Shown piece by piece: positions 34,336 through 45,950 of a stretch of DNA of 64,000 bases. Source of the stretch: Diploscapter coronatus (Eukaryota; Nematoda; Chromadorea; Rhabditida; Rhabditidae); assembly GCA_964036155.1 (NCBI GenBank), contig OZ038422.1:65557201-65621200 (forward strand), in the 5' to 3' direction. The notes beneath the pieces are model-generated. The model searched no databases, was not told where the DNA came from, and saw nothing but the letters and a program-made list of their open reading frames with translations. Position 1 is the stretch's first letter, and each line of letters opens with the position of its first letter. The position numbers were made by a program, and so were the translations under genes.

Positions 34336-34713
34336 CTATTCAGAAAAAATCAGATGAATTTTAGCTGATAAAAATCGTAATCGTAGTTGATTCCAGAAAG
34401 TTTTTGGAGCCGGATTTCGCATTTCTCCAAAAGATAGTATTGGAATGATAGATTCATCGCGTTTATCGCGTTTCCGGCCAAAGACTAAATCTTTGAAAAC
34501 AATTTCGAAGTGCAGCAAGGAATGATCGTGAAAGATCGAAGGAAGGCTCATTGAAAGTGCAAGCCTTAAATCATCGATGTTGTCGGTGACTTGTTTTGAA
34601 TGGTGCTTGAAAACAATCGGCGCTACTTCCTCAATACTTGATAAACTGGGTGATAGAGTGGAGATTACAGTAAGATAAAGAATGATCTCAAATTTAGCCT
34701 TTTTCAAGATCAA
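34336..34713 (-). CDS. Candidate small secreted peptide precursor
   Basis: A single uninterrupted frame of 125 aa in a gene-poor region. The first 26 residues (MILKKAKFEIILYLTVISTL...) read as a signal peptide. Residues about 78-84 form a dibasic processing site (GRKRDKR), followed by a C-terminal peptide of about 40 residues containing NPAPKTFWNQLRLRF and no cysteine. This layout, with signal, spacer, KR site and short C-terminal peptide, is that of a neuropeptide-type precursor. I recognise no known peptide family, and the RF motif is not followed by the Gly needed for amidation. No introns are needed. It could also be a chance frame. Confidence 0.35.
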   Translation of the reverse strand: MILKKAKFEIILYLTVISTLSPSLSSIEEVAPIVFKHHSKQVTDNIDDLRLALSMSLPSIFHDHSLLHFEIVFKDLVFGRKRDKRDESIIPILSFGEMRNPAPKTFWNQLRLRFLSAKIHLIFSE

Positions 34714-37700
34714 AGAAAATTGGAATAAAATTTGGAAAATGAAAGTTCGAATTAAAATCGATTTTTAATGGAAAATGCGTCTCATATCATGATACAAAAA
34801 CGTTTTGGCTGGCCTCAAAAGCGGATGCTCCTCACGCTTTGTATCATCATTACAAAAACTGGCTTGAGAGGAAACGGCGTAACAAAAAAAATGAAAGATT
34901 GAAAAATCTTGGCTCAAAGTTATCTAGAATCCAGACCTATCACGAGGTATTACGTTCGGTCCAATATGCTTTTTTCTTAGTCTGAGCTTTCGAACGTTTT
35001 TATATATCTTAGAGTTTGTGGTTCTTTTTACTCTCTCGAACCTCGTATGAATTTTGACGATCTATCATTTCTCTGAATCCAAAATGATGATCTTGCGTTC
35101 AGTCTCAAGCCAATTTCTCAAGTTACCTAGGACCCAAAGAAAGGCTATCGTATGAAAAATGATACATGAAAAGTTACAATATTCATGAAAATCCATGAAA
35201 TATTCAGCCAATTTGCGTAAGAATAAGTGATAAAATGGAAATGAGCGCAGCAAAAACTGCGCGCAACCTTTGCATTTGAATTATTGAAGGAAAAGGACAA
35301 TATCTCATGACTTTAGTTAGAATTTCTCAAATTACCTGGGGGCAAGGTGAAGTGCTATCAAATGGAAAAATGTAAACTAACAACAAGGAAAAGAAAGAAG
35401 ACATTTGACGACAATATTTGTTTGTCATTTCGAAAATATGAAATTCGAAATTTGCCAACAGGAAAAAATAAGGAAATGTCAAAGTAGTGGATATTCATGT
35501 AGGCAAAATATTACAAATTTTTAAAATTTAAAATAGAAGTGGTTTGGCTAAAGATACTTTTTTCTAAAAATGAATGTCGATGAAAATAATTTTAAAAAAA
35601 CATTGTTTTTGGGAGGAGTATTTTTGATAAATTATATCGAGTTAGTGGCAGACGAAAGAAAAGCGTCTTCGTCTTTGAAATTACAAGTGAATTGTGAAAT
35701 TCCTTCTTTGACGTCAAAACATGATGCAACTAATAGCACTTGGTCAATTTTTAGATTATCGTGGTTCCTTGCGTATTTCAAATGTCGAAACACTTCAAAA
35801 GTTACGGGGTTTTTGTTAATATTTTTAAAATTTCAAATGAAAAATAGAAGTAGCAGAATCATGAAATATGAGTTACTCGAAGTAGCGAATTTGATACTAC
35901 AAATGAAGTTTTCCAATCTCCCCAATACGAGTAAACAAGATACTGATGGAAAAAAGCTTAGTCTAAATTGTAGAAAGTTTGAAAAGAAAACAGAAAAATG
36001 AAAAAGTAGTAAAGTAAAAATAACAATAAAGCCTGGCTAATATGGACTTCCGGCCAATAGCCTAAACCTAAATCTAGATAAAGAAAAACTAAAGCTTGGC
36101 CAAATTTGGTGCGGAGCACGTGTAAGACAAAATGATGTCGACAAAGGAAAGCGAGTGCCCGCAAAATTCGCTCTTTGCTGGGATGGCAAAGCTCAAAAGC
36201 TAGAGAAATAGGGAGAGAAGTTAGGAGGGAAAGGGAAAGAAAGAAAAGGGAGAGAAGGAATTGAAAAAGGAGAGAAAGAACGGAAAAGAGAGAAAGAAAA
36301 GATATAAAAGAAAAATTAGGAGCTTTATTCTTTCCTTTTTGTTGTGTTTCTCCACTCTTTTTAGTGTGCCGACCCGGCCATGAGGTGAAGAAAGGAAAAC
36401 TAACAAAACTACTCGTGAAAAAAGCAAATGTCTTCCTGAGCATGGAGAAAATAACAATGGATGCTAGAAAATGACAAGAAAATCGCACAGAGAGTGAGAA
36501 GAATTATGACGGAAAAATATAGGATAGGTGGTAGTGGTAAATTTGGAAAATGTGGTATTTGTGTTGATCTATTAAAGAATGATTTAGTTTGAGGTTTTCC
36601 TAGATTTTTCTATTCTTAAAACTCTTATAATTTCATGCAAGCACAAAGCTCATTCAAAATGAATCTAAGTTTCACCTTTCTTCTCAAGTTCCAGATCAAG
36701 TTTCCCCAGAAAACTTTGTTTGTTCTCCTTGAAAAATTCTCCTAAATTAGGTTTGATCAAAAGTCAACAAATTATCCTAAAACACGCGATTTTCTGAGTG
36801 GAAAAATTTTAAACTCATTTTTTAGAAAATAAACGAAACTTTAGAAGAATTAAAAGTTAATGACTGTTTCATTATCCTGGAAAACTTGGTATTTTCTGAA
36901 GATAATGGTTGTTGCGTCAGCGCTTCGCATCAAAAACTAAATTTATGAAGCTTCAAAGCCATTCCCAGTAAAAGTTCGTGAAATTGTCCATCGGAAGGAT
37001 GCTCGCAGCTGACGGTTAATTACCATTGAAATTATACGAGCCATCATCACAAGGCAAACTTTATATTTCAAAGAACTGGGGAGATGAATTTCGTGTATCG
37101 AAAGAGTGAGTTTATCCCATTTAATTCAAAAAAGAACAACTTTTTTTTCCTTTTGTATAATTACAAAAAAAGAAAATTGAATGAAAATGGTAAATGGGCG
37201 AATAATTATGGACAAACTTAAAATATTTGAAGAGCCTTATGAATGAACATTTTAAAATTTAAGAATATTGTTTTCAAAAATAAACATGAATGAACGTGAG
37301 CAATCATTTTTGAAATTATCGGGCTAAAAAATTGCGCATTTAATAATGGTTAGCAAATAATCCGCAATGCACGAGGCAATGTGTCTCGTGCGAACATTAT
37401 AATTGCTTTATTTCTGATCGGTCGTACGAAAACAAAATGCACAAGTTTGTGTCTGCAAAAAGCAACCGAGTTACGCAATGAATTATTCAGAGGACAAAAG
37501 ATGCTCGTGGCGCTGGTACGATGCAGAGGAATTCATCATAACTTTTCATAGTAGTCGGAAAGTTTGGATTATTTTTTATCGTAAAATAAAGCTCAGGTGT
37601 TCTGAGAAAGAATATGGATGATTCTTAGATATAATTAAAATACTCTTCAACTTAGAAACAAGATGTCCGGAGCACTGGTACGACGTACTAGAATTTTATG

Positions 37701-39940
37701 CCTTTTCACTGTCGTCTAAAATTTTATACACTACTTTTGGTCAGGAAATATAAGTGCAAGTTTTCGAGGAAAGATATGCATTTTTATAGAATGATGGTAC
37801 GATAAGAATACGATATTCTGTGATTTTTTTCAACTGAAGAACTATAAACTTGCATAAATTTTCAACCAAATAATAATAAGTTTAGAAGCTTAGTATAGAT
37901 TTTTTTTATTTATTCTTTCAAATTCTAACAATAAATATCCAAACTATCAATCAAATAACTGAAACATCGTCGTATCAATAAATTCGAAATGTTGACAGAC
38001 AAATGTCATCGTCTTCAGCCGTGTGCAACAATTGTCAACCTTGCGACTGCTCATTTTGCGTTTTGTAAAGTGGTTGATTGTAAAGTGTTCTAAACTCGCG
38101 TGACATGTTATACCTGAACGATACCGAAAGGCACATCTGAATATCTGAAACAGAAGGGGGAAACGAGGCACATGACGTCAATTCAACGGAAATCTCTTCC
38201 CGAATCGAATCACTTCTCGAAATTCGAGAATTGCAATAAAAACGAAAGGCTTTTCTAAATCCGAAGATCCGCAATGTAGAATTTTCGGGTAGACTGTGTG
38301 ATTCTATGACTTTTGAGAAGGATTTTAAAAAATTGATGATTTAGATTCTTCACACATTCGCCATGTGGTTAGGTATCTTTTCTCATCTATTTTTAGAAAG
38401 TAACGAAAATCCAAGAGGCCAAGAAATTCATTTTATAATGCTAATTTGGACCTTTCAAATCTCGGATACAATAGCTTCATAGCATCGGAATTTTAGAATC
38501 GTGATTCCATTAATTCTAATAACTTTTTTCACTGAATTGTAATCTGTTTATGAATGCTTTTGGAATTTCTAACGTTAGCCACTATCCAAAAACGCAGATA
38601 TCATCGATCAGGCCAATGGATGTTTATGAAAAACTAAGTAGACCCATATATAGGGACGGGAGTGTAGGGCCAGATTTGGATAAAAACAGTATTATATAAT
38701 TATATTAATTTCAAAACATGAAACTTTTCATCATGTGCACCATGCGACTGCGTATACATATTGTTATTTTTGTGTCATGCTAAACTAAGGTGTTACGTTA
38801 GATCTCACTTTTACAATTTACAAGTTTCAGAACTAAAATAAAATATTTCATTTAATTGTCATATGTACGTGTGAATCAAAAATCAAATTATTGAGACCAT
38901 GAATAAATAGATAAAACATCTTCACAATTTAATCGCAAAATTTATATCGTCAAATTACGTAAGATTGAGAGAATGATTTTTGGTTGCTGATCGAAAATAT
39001 CACGAATTAGATGAAAAACTTGAAAATATTTCAAGAAGAATGTTGAGGTTTCATATAAATTAAAAGGTTCATGCATAACCGAAAAATCGGTCATTAATTC
39101 AGATATAATTTTGATTTTGATAAGATTCTATGAAATACGTGAAAATACTACGAAAACAGTCCATTTTAATGAATAATCCTAAACAAGGTTATTTTGATGA
39201 TTTTTACCCTTACGAACTTTCAAAACTACTCCTAAAATCGCATAAAAATCAGAAATTGTAAAAATGGGTGATAAGATACAAATTAAATCAAGTGACGGAA
39301 TGAATAACGCGTTACCCTCCTTCAGATTGAATATTACAATGAAATTTTGACACGAATTTTAATCAATAATCAAGAACACACTTTCATATCAAAAATACAA
39401 AGACTATTGACTGGCTTTAGGTTGGAAAATAGGACTTCAAAAATGAAAAATTTAGCTCTGAAACACCCAAGGAAACTCGCATGTATTCAATGATTGCAAA
39501 ATTCTGATAAGAAGTTAAAAATGAAATGTATGAATTCGTAAAAATTGTAGGAAAAATCGCCCACCCCAAAACTCGTCGTCAGGTTTACGTTTTTGAATTT
39601 CACAACGCGTGCCGCTTTTCATGAATGTAGAAATTTTAGGTAATTAGGTAAATTAACCTGCACTACTACCATTTAAAATAGCACTTAACAAATTGAATTA
39701 GGTTTCAAGATGAATTTATATTTCCATTTGATTTTTGTTTATTGCATCGTAATCGACAATATTCTACCGCTAATAGCCTTCATTCATTCATTATAAATTC
39801 ACCTTGAAACGTATATTTGATATGATTTGATTCTTCGAAATTAATTAGGAGCGTTACTTCAGATTCATTTTCTTGAAAAGATGAAATGTAAAAAACAATC
39901 TAAATCTTTAAAAAAAAATTGAACAGTTCGAAAATAACTC
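34714..39940. other. Intergenic, no confident gene
   Basis: Open frames at 35570-36001 (plus, 143 codons) and 35958-36488 (minus, 176 codons) overlap. The latter is the complement of a purine tract (gagaaag repeats, 36195-36310). A diverged duplication of about 150 bp lies at 37480-37760. Minus frames at 37947-38274 contain one strong splice acceptor (about 38145) but no chain could be completed. The stretch 38280-39940 is very AT-rich, with nothing recognised. Confidence 0.45.
37480..37760 (+). repeat. Diverged tandem duplication
   Basis: A unit at about 37495-37640 (gatgctcgtggcgctggtacgatgcag...gaattc...cttttca) recurs at about 37660-37790 (gatgtccggagcactggtacgacgtact...gaatttt...cttttca). 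In one plus frame both units read Cys-x3-Trp-Tyr-Asp-x2-Glu-Phe-like (CSWRWYDAEEF and CPEHWYDVLEF) before stops, so they could be decayed coding exons. There is no completed gene model. Confidence 0.4.
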
Positions 39941-39948
39941 CTCCTAAT

Positions 39949-40251
39949 AAAGACTTAGGCATGATTTTCAGTCAGATTATCTTTATACACTCTCTAATTC
40001 TTACAAACGATAAAATCTTTCATTCCAACTTTGCGCAGACCCTCCCGTCAGACTTGCAAGTTTTCGAACTGCATTAATCCTTATTTTAAATTTCTATATA
40101 TAAAAAATAATTTGATGAATTATCTCAGTCAGTTTCCAATTACTACCCATCATGACATGTTTCTAGATGATGATACATTTTTGCAGTTGTTTTCTTGCAA
40201 GTGTGGCTCCTGTATTTTTCCCCAGTCTGACTGAAAATCCGCCTAAGTCTG
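39949..40251. mobile_element. MITE with 8-bp target duplication (hAT-like), 303 bp
   Basis: Inverted ends of about 25 bp (gacttaggcatgattttcag at the left; ctgaaaatccgcctaagtc at the right) are flanked by the same 8 bases, CTCCTAAT, at 39941-39948 and 40252-40259. An 8-bp duplication is typical of hAT-family elements; there is no coding capacity. The right-hand duplicate contains the complement of the phosphatase gene's TAG stop (40255-40257). An inner block (40051-40202) recurs at 53593-53718. Confidence 0.78.
40051..40202. repeat. Dispersed repeat, copy 1
   Basis: Begins gacttgcaag and ends cttgcaagt. Shares ttcgaactgcattaatccttat, gatgaat, aattactac and tttgcagttgttttcttgcaag with the copy at 53593-53718. 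It forms the core of the MITE at 39949-40251. Confidence 0.75.
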
Positions 40252-40254
40252 CTC

Positions 40255-43200
40255 CTAATCATCAAGAGGATTTTTAAACTGGTCTCTTTCAGCCTCCCTT
40301 TTGCCTACTTCCCTACTGCTGCTCTCTTCGTTCGAACCGCTTCCACTCGACAGAGAGGGCGAGTTTGTGTTCTCCCTGTTTTGTCTATCTTTCACAGCGG
40401 TTTTGGCTCGATTTAACATCGACGAGGCGTGATCTTTCATTTGCTGAAATCAGGTTTGACTTGTTGAAAATTTCGATTATTTGGAAGAGGCTAGCTTAGA
40501 GAGTTCGATAGGATTTTTATTTGTCAGTATTATTTCTCAAAAATTCAAATAACCAGAAAACCATCACAAAAACTTGATTCAAACTCCAAGATTCAAGTCG
40601 AACTCCGGATTTAAAATGGTATAAAATCCTATCGATTCTGACGTTTTTATTTTGGGTAAGTTTGAAAAGAGTTGTTTCTGAATTTTTACCTGCAAAGAAG
40701 TGGAAAAGCCGAGTTTGATTTTATCCTTCTGAATGGACATCTCTTGACGCGTGGGGAGTATATCTTTGATATTGGAAAATATCTGACGAGTCGACGAGGA
40801 GGGGATCTGTAAATGTATTTTCTTTGAAATTCTATGAATTTTTATCTTAGTACCTAAAAACGATACAATTAGAATCCTTGAAGATTGATGATAATATATA
40901 TGGAACATTTTAAACCTATTTATTTAAGAGCTGTAATGATGGTTCTCGCTAATAAAACAATTATCGGAAAGTATTTTTAAACTTTCATTTATAAAACTAG
41001 CGGATCCTAGTTTATCAATTCTTCTGAAAGAAAAGTAGGACAAACCCTTACCTCGTCATTTCGTTGTTGTTGTTGGGGTTGCGTTGATGTATTTGATATA
41101 TTTGGTGTATTTATATGTGCGCCGCACTGCTCTGCTGCATCGTCTCTTCCAACGACTCGGGGCCCAACGGCTGAACAGGCGGCTCCAACGGAAAAACTAA
41201 ATTCAAAAATCGTAAACATTTTAAATCATGAAATAAAACATTTCGTTGAAGTTTCACGTCGAAAGATTCGAGATAAAATAAAAATGTAAAATTAGAAAAA
41301 TAGAAGAAAAGCTACTTTACTCATTATTTGCATGCCATCAAATGGTCTTCATTGTGTCGTAAATAGTTGTTCATAAGAAACTTATAAAATGATTATATTT
41401 GAAGCCTAGCTAATCAAAACATATGGGATAATAAAAATCACTTTAAAAGTAATTAATTTGTCAGGAATTAAAAAAAAAAAAAACAAAACAAAAACAAAAG
41501 CGCTAAAATTTACCCGGCGGTTCTGAGGGAGCAGATGAGGCAATCGAGGCGTTGTCGTCGTCCCCGGGCACATTATCGTAGAGAGGAATTGGTCGCGGAG
41601 GAACGGTGGGCAAGGACTGAATAGTATGGATTTTGAAGAACAAATCAATATTTTATTTATTTATTTTTTTTTTGCAAAATTTGAATCTTCGAATGAAAAA
41701 TAATCATTTTTGGAAGACTGATAAAAAGTTTATTTTACCTCCTCTTCTTTTTCATCTTCATCGATCAAGCCCAGTTTCTGCTTGCAATAATACGCTAAAC
41801 ACTTGTGCACGAAGTGGTATTGATCCTGAATATTTGTATGCGTTTCATGGAAAGCAGCATCATCTTTAGAGTTTTTAACTTTCACTAATCAGCATTCTAG
41901 ACAACATAATAATTTCAAAAACCAATCAAGTAGTCGGTTTGCAATAAGAATTCCCTACCGCAGTCTGCACCATGGACGCTCTCTGTTTTCTGAGTGACAT
42001 GACCAAATCGTGTAGGTCGACTTTCGTGACGGCGCTCTTGTCAATTTGTTCTTTCAGATGGTTGACCGCGATTATCGTTCCCGTACGGCCGACACCCGCA
42101 CTGAAATAAGGAATAAATCCAAATTTTAGAAATGCTATACGAAATCGAAAAAGTAGAGTTTTTTTTTCGAAAATTAATAATCGTTTGCAATATTTAGTCA
42201 TCCTATCTAGAATAATAAAATGGAAATTTTTGAGAAAAGAATTCGATATTTTAGGATATTAAAGAAAATTAAATTCGAAAAATTTGCCTGCAATGCACGA
42301 TAACAGGCGAACTCTGACTGTACGCATCGTAGATCTCGTTCATTTTGACGATCGTGTTCAGCAGCTGCTTCTCGCCGCTCGGGCACGAATGATCTGGCCA
42401 GTCACTAGAAAATATTCAACAATTTTTCTAAGTTTAAAAATAATAAATGTGGACTATTTTAGAGAGGTATCAATGCGATAACGCAATTTGTTGCAAAGAA
42501 TATCCAGCTATTATTAGCCATCAAAATGGTATCGCTATGCTTCAGACTCTCTACAAATCGAATTCAAAATTCGAGAATTTATTATACCTTTTCCTCGGAA
42601 CACTATCAATTATCCAAAATCTTCTAAAAGTGATTTTTCTATGCTTCAAAATCTCGCTAAACTATATTCGAATTTCCAAAGATAAAGCACTGCGAGCTTC
42701 CGCATATGATAATTCCAAATAGAAAACCTACAGATAATGCAGTTGATGAACGATCCAAGCCGGTTTGTCGCCATCGATCTTTTCGACTTTCAGCGTACGC
42801 AACACGAATTCTTCTCGCTTGAATCTGAAACGTTTATAACTCCATAAAATTTTTAATAAAACTATTTCATTTCAATAATCTCGCTACTACCCTTCTTTTG
42901 CCCTAAAACTACTTTCAAAGGAGTAGCCAACTCGATCCCTAGTTTTCAAAATTTAAAATATCCTAATCTTTTCCAATAAGTTAATAAATAAGCTCCCAAA
43001 ATTATTTATATGATAAACCTAGCGTTTTCCTTTTATCAAAAACGAGATAAAACTATACTCTTACACATAATCCTCAAAAATGAATTATTTCTAAAATCAT
43101 TACCTTATGCCTCAAACTATTTGATAAGAGTTTGCAAAAATCAATCAGCAATTTACCTGAGGCTAGAATGGAATAAACAAAATTCAAAGTAAAAAAGTCC

Positions 43201-45636
43201 TTACTCTTCTTCGTCCTCGAGACAGACCTCGTAGTCTCCGAACACGATGTGCTCTCCCTTCCGCTCAGGCCAGTACCGTTCGCATTTGATCTTGCCCATC
43301 TCGTTCAGATTGCACAGCATTATGATCAGCCGCACGTCCTGCTCCTCGATCATTCGCCACCTGCAACATTTTGACGTTTTTTTCCAAAATTAATTTGGAT
43401 AATTTTCAAAAAAGTCAAATGAGACGTATGTTTCAAGATTTGTGTTTATCTGTATAAGTTAACGATTTTAATATTATTGAAACCATAAATCTTAGCAAAC
43501 TGATATATTACAAAATAAGGGCGTTATAAGTTCCAAAGCCATTGCAAATACTCAGAAAAGATTAGTTTATTGGAAAGTGTTTTCATCGAAAAATAAAAAC
43601 CAAACAAAATCCCCTACCACTCATCCAACGTCGATGGGAGTGGTGCCTGTGCGGCGATGAACTTCATCCTTCCATTAGGCAACTCGATTTTGGACGCATT
43701 CATGTAGCCGTCCTCGTTCTCCTCGTCTTTAGAAATCTCAACTCGATTGTGATCGTCTGAAAATCAACAAATTAGTAAATAAGTTGCAAAAGTATTTTTA
43801 TTTTATGGTACTTGTAAAATTTAGCCGTATCATGGACAAAAATCCCAAATATATAAAAAAAGAACTATTCTTGAACAAGTTCCAAAGGTTATTATTATTC
43901 CCTATCTGACAGTCTAGCACAAAAACCGAGAAATTAGAAACCAATAAGTTTCAGAATCGTATCGATTTTTATCATAATTGGTTTAACAATTCGAATAGCT
44001 TCACGCAACCTTATAAATCTATGAAATATATAGTCTTGATATTATTGCATGGTCCCTCAACAACTAAAAAATTCAGCTTACACGGCAAAATATCCCTGTA
44101 TCGATTTCTGATGACGTGCTGAGGGCTGCCTGCAACAGTATTCGAGAACGAGGGGTGGTTTCGCAGCGAGTCCTGCTCTTGACGGATTTGCTGAAAAATC
44201 AAAACTTACTTTTTAGAAATTTTCAATCGAACTTTCGGAAATAAATCAAGCACTTTGTCAAGAGAAAACTTAACCAGAATAACAACTTTCTTTAGAATAG
44301 CCCTTGAAAAAATCTTTCAAAAAGCAAGAAAAAAGTGAAAAAATCCTACCCCGAAATCCCTGTAGAGATCGTTGAGTTTGAGGTTCTTCTCGTACTCGAT
44401 GAACTGATGGAGAATTTCATCCTGTGACATCGAGCCATTCCCGATCACACTACCAATTGCTGTTGACGCTGGGGCTGATTCGCCGAAATCTGAAAAAAAG
44501 AAATCCGAAATAATGATCTTCGTAAGTTTCAAATAACATTCAAGTTAGAAAATTCAACTTTGAAATATCGCCAAGAGTGTATGATATTGTGGGTGTTCAA
44601 GAAGTGTTCAAATTTGAGAGGATTAGTTTCCCATGATTGGGACAAAATATGGGACTACTTAACAAAAAAAACAATTGGGAATTGTCTTTGGAAATTTTAA
44701 AACAGCGAACCAATAAGGTTCCCGTTTGCTAGCGAAGGCGGAGAAATCAGACTTGCATTGATGCTGCTGGCTTGTTGATGGGTCTGAAACAAAGTGACTA
44801 TCTTCTCAAAAATTCAATTTTCGAAAGCTTCTCAAACCAAAAAGATAGTTATCCTTAATTGTCAAAAAAGAAGTAGGAAACAGTTGAAACTAATATGAAA
44901 TATTCGAAGTTAACTCCATCTTCATAATTTAGCTTAATCAATTCGAGAGAAAAGTAATAACTCAGAAGAATTACCTGATATGCAACAGCAGTGGGTCTTG
45001 GAATATCCTCATTCTGGATAGGCATTGATGTTTTGGGTGGAACGTCTGGCAAAGAGAATGGGTCTGCAAAGGGATCAGACTGAACCGTTGTTCCGAACGG
45101 ATTGGATGAGCCGATCATTCTGGGCGGTTCTGGTGGGATGTCCTGAATGTTCATGGTATTAATATCGAAAGTTGTTGAAAAACAGCTGGATTAAGTTTAA
45201 AGATTTCTTTAAAATTTGTAACTTTTTGAAATCATTGCTAGACTGAGAATGTCAATGTTAAAAAAAAATAAATAAAATTTAGAATAAACTGATCGAATAT
45301 GTGTGTTACAAATCACTTATAAATTCACTAATTTTTGAAAAGTAATCAAACTTGATTGTAATCCAAAAATGAAACAACCAAAAATTAGCTTGAATAATGC
45401 GGTCTCTTGCTCCTTTTACTCAATTATCATAAAAGTTCTTATCAAAAAGGGCATGAATTTCGCCTCTTTCTTCTCAAATCGATCGATATTTGGCTCGGGT
45501 GAGAAATTTCGAAATTGTTGATCGATGCATTGCGCTGATAAATGATTGGAAATGATAAGGAGAAAATGCTCACATTCTGCTCCAAACGGCCCGCTGCTGC
45601 ATTTTCATTGGGTGGATCCTTGATAGAGGCCATCAT
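40255..45636 (-). CDS. Non-receptor protein tyrosine phosphatase with NPF/DPF motifs
   Basis: Fifteen minus-strand exons: 45574-45636, 44975-45142, 44711-44783, 44350-44489, 44082-44190, 43618-43756, 43205-43360, 42732-42824, 42288-42404, 41959-42100, 41739-41825, 41514-41616, 41052-41170, 40690-40806 and 40255-40443. They sum to 1815 nt, 604 aa. The catalytic domain (about residues 150-415) shows RNRYRDILPYDHNRV, KFIAAQAPLP, the WPD loop (DWPDHS), the P-loop HCSAGVGRTG with catalytic Cys about 352, and a Q-loop (QTADQYHFVH). It should hydrolyse phosphotyrosine. The N-terminus carries NPF and two DPF motifs within residues 30-50, plus LIDF; NPF binds EH domains and DPF binds AP2, suggesting an endocytic link. 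The C-terminus is Pro/Ser-rich. The intron splitting the P-loop Ser codon has a GC donor (42287-42101). The 5' end follows an acceptor (aaaattccag), so it is probably trans-spliced. Confidence 0.92.
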
Positions 45637-45930
45637 TGCCTGGAATTTTAATTTCAGACAGCGTCATTTACAAAAATACACAGTAAAAATAGAGCAAAAG
45701 ATAAGAAAATAACACGAAGAGACGGATTTTCGGCAAAGTCGTTAGTGGGATTACGGCGTAAACTAAGACAGAACTAGTGAAATATCGAAGAAAAGGCAAA
45801 ATCTAGAAAGAGATGATTTTGAAATGAATCAGGCAAAAAATCTTGACCTTCTAATTCATTGGAGGGCAAATCGATAGAAACCCATTAATTACGCGTAACG
45901 AATGTAATAAATGTTTGATGAAAATGGAAA

Positions 45931-45950
45931 TTGTGTGTGTGTGTGTTGTG
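45931..45950. repeat. (GT)n microsatellite
   Basis: A GT run with one TT interruption in intergenic DNA upstream of the phosphatase gene. Confidence 0.8.

Noticed and set aside
35570..36001. 143-codon plus-strand open frame
   Set aside because: No signal peptide, domain or codon pattern supporting it; AT-rich region with overlapping frames on the other strand.
35958..36488. 176-codon minus-strand open frame
   Set aside because: Very rich in Phe/Leu/Ser because it is the complement of a GAGAAAG purine tract; no splice chain or family resemblance.
37947..38274. Possible insulin-like peptide (CC near the C-terminus) on the minus strand
   Set aside because: Cysteine spacing (CC-x9-C, with C-x9-C upstream) does not match insulin A and B chains, and no start exon could be joined.
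41052..41209. Longer version of phosphatase exon 13 using the acceptor at about 41208
   Set aside because: In phase with exon 12 it runs into a TAA before the donor; the acceptor after cctgttcag at 41171 keeps the frame.
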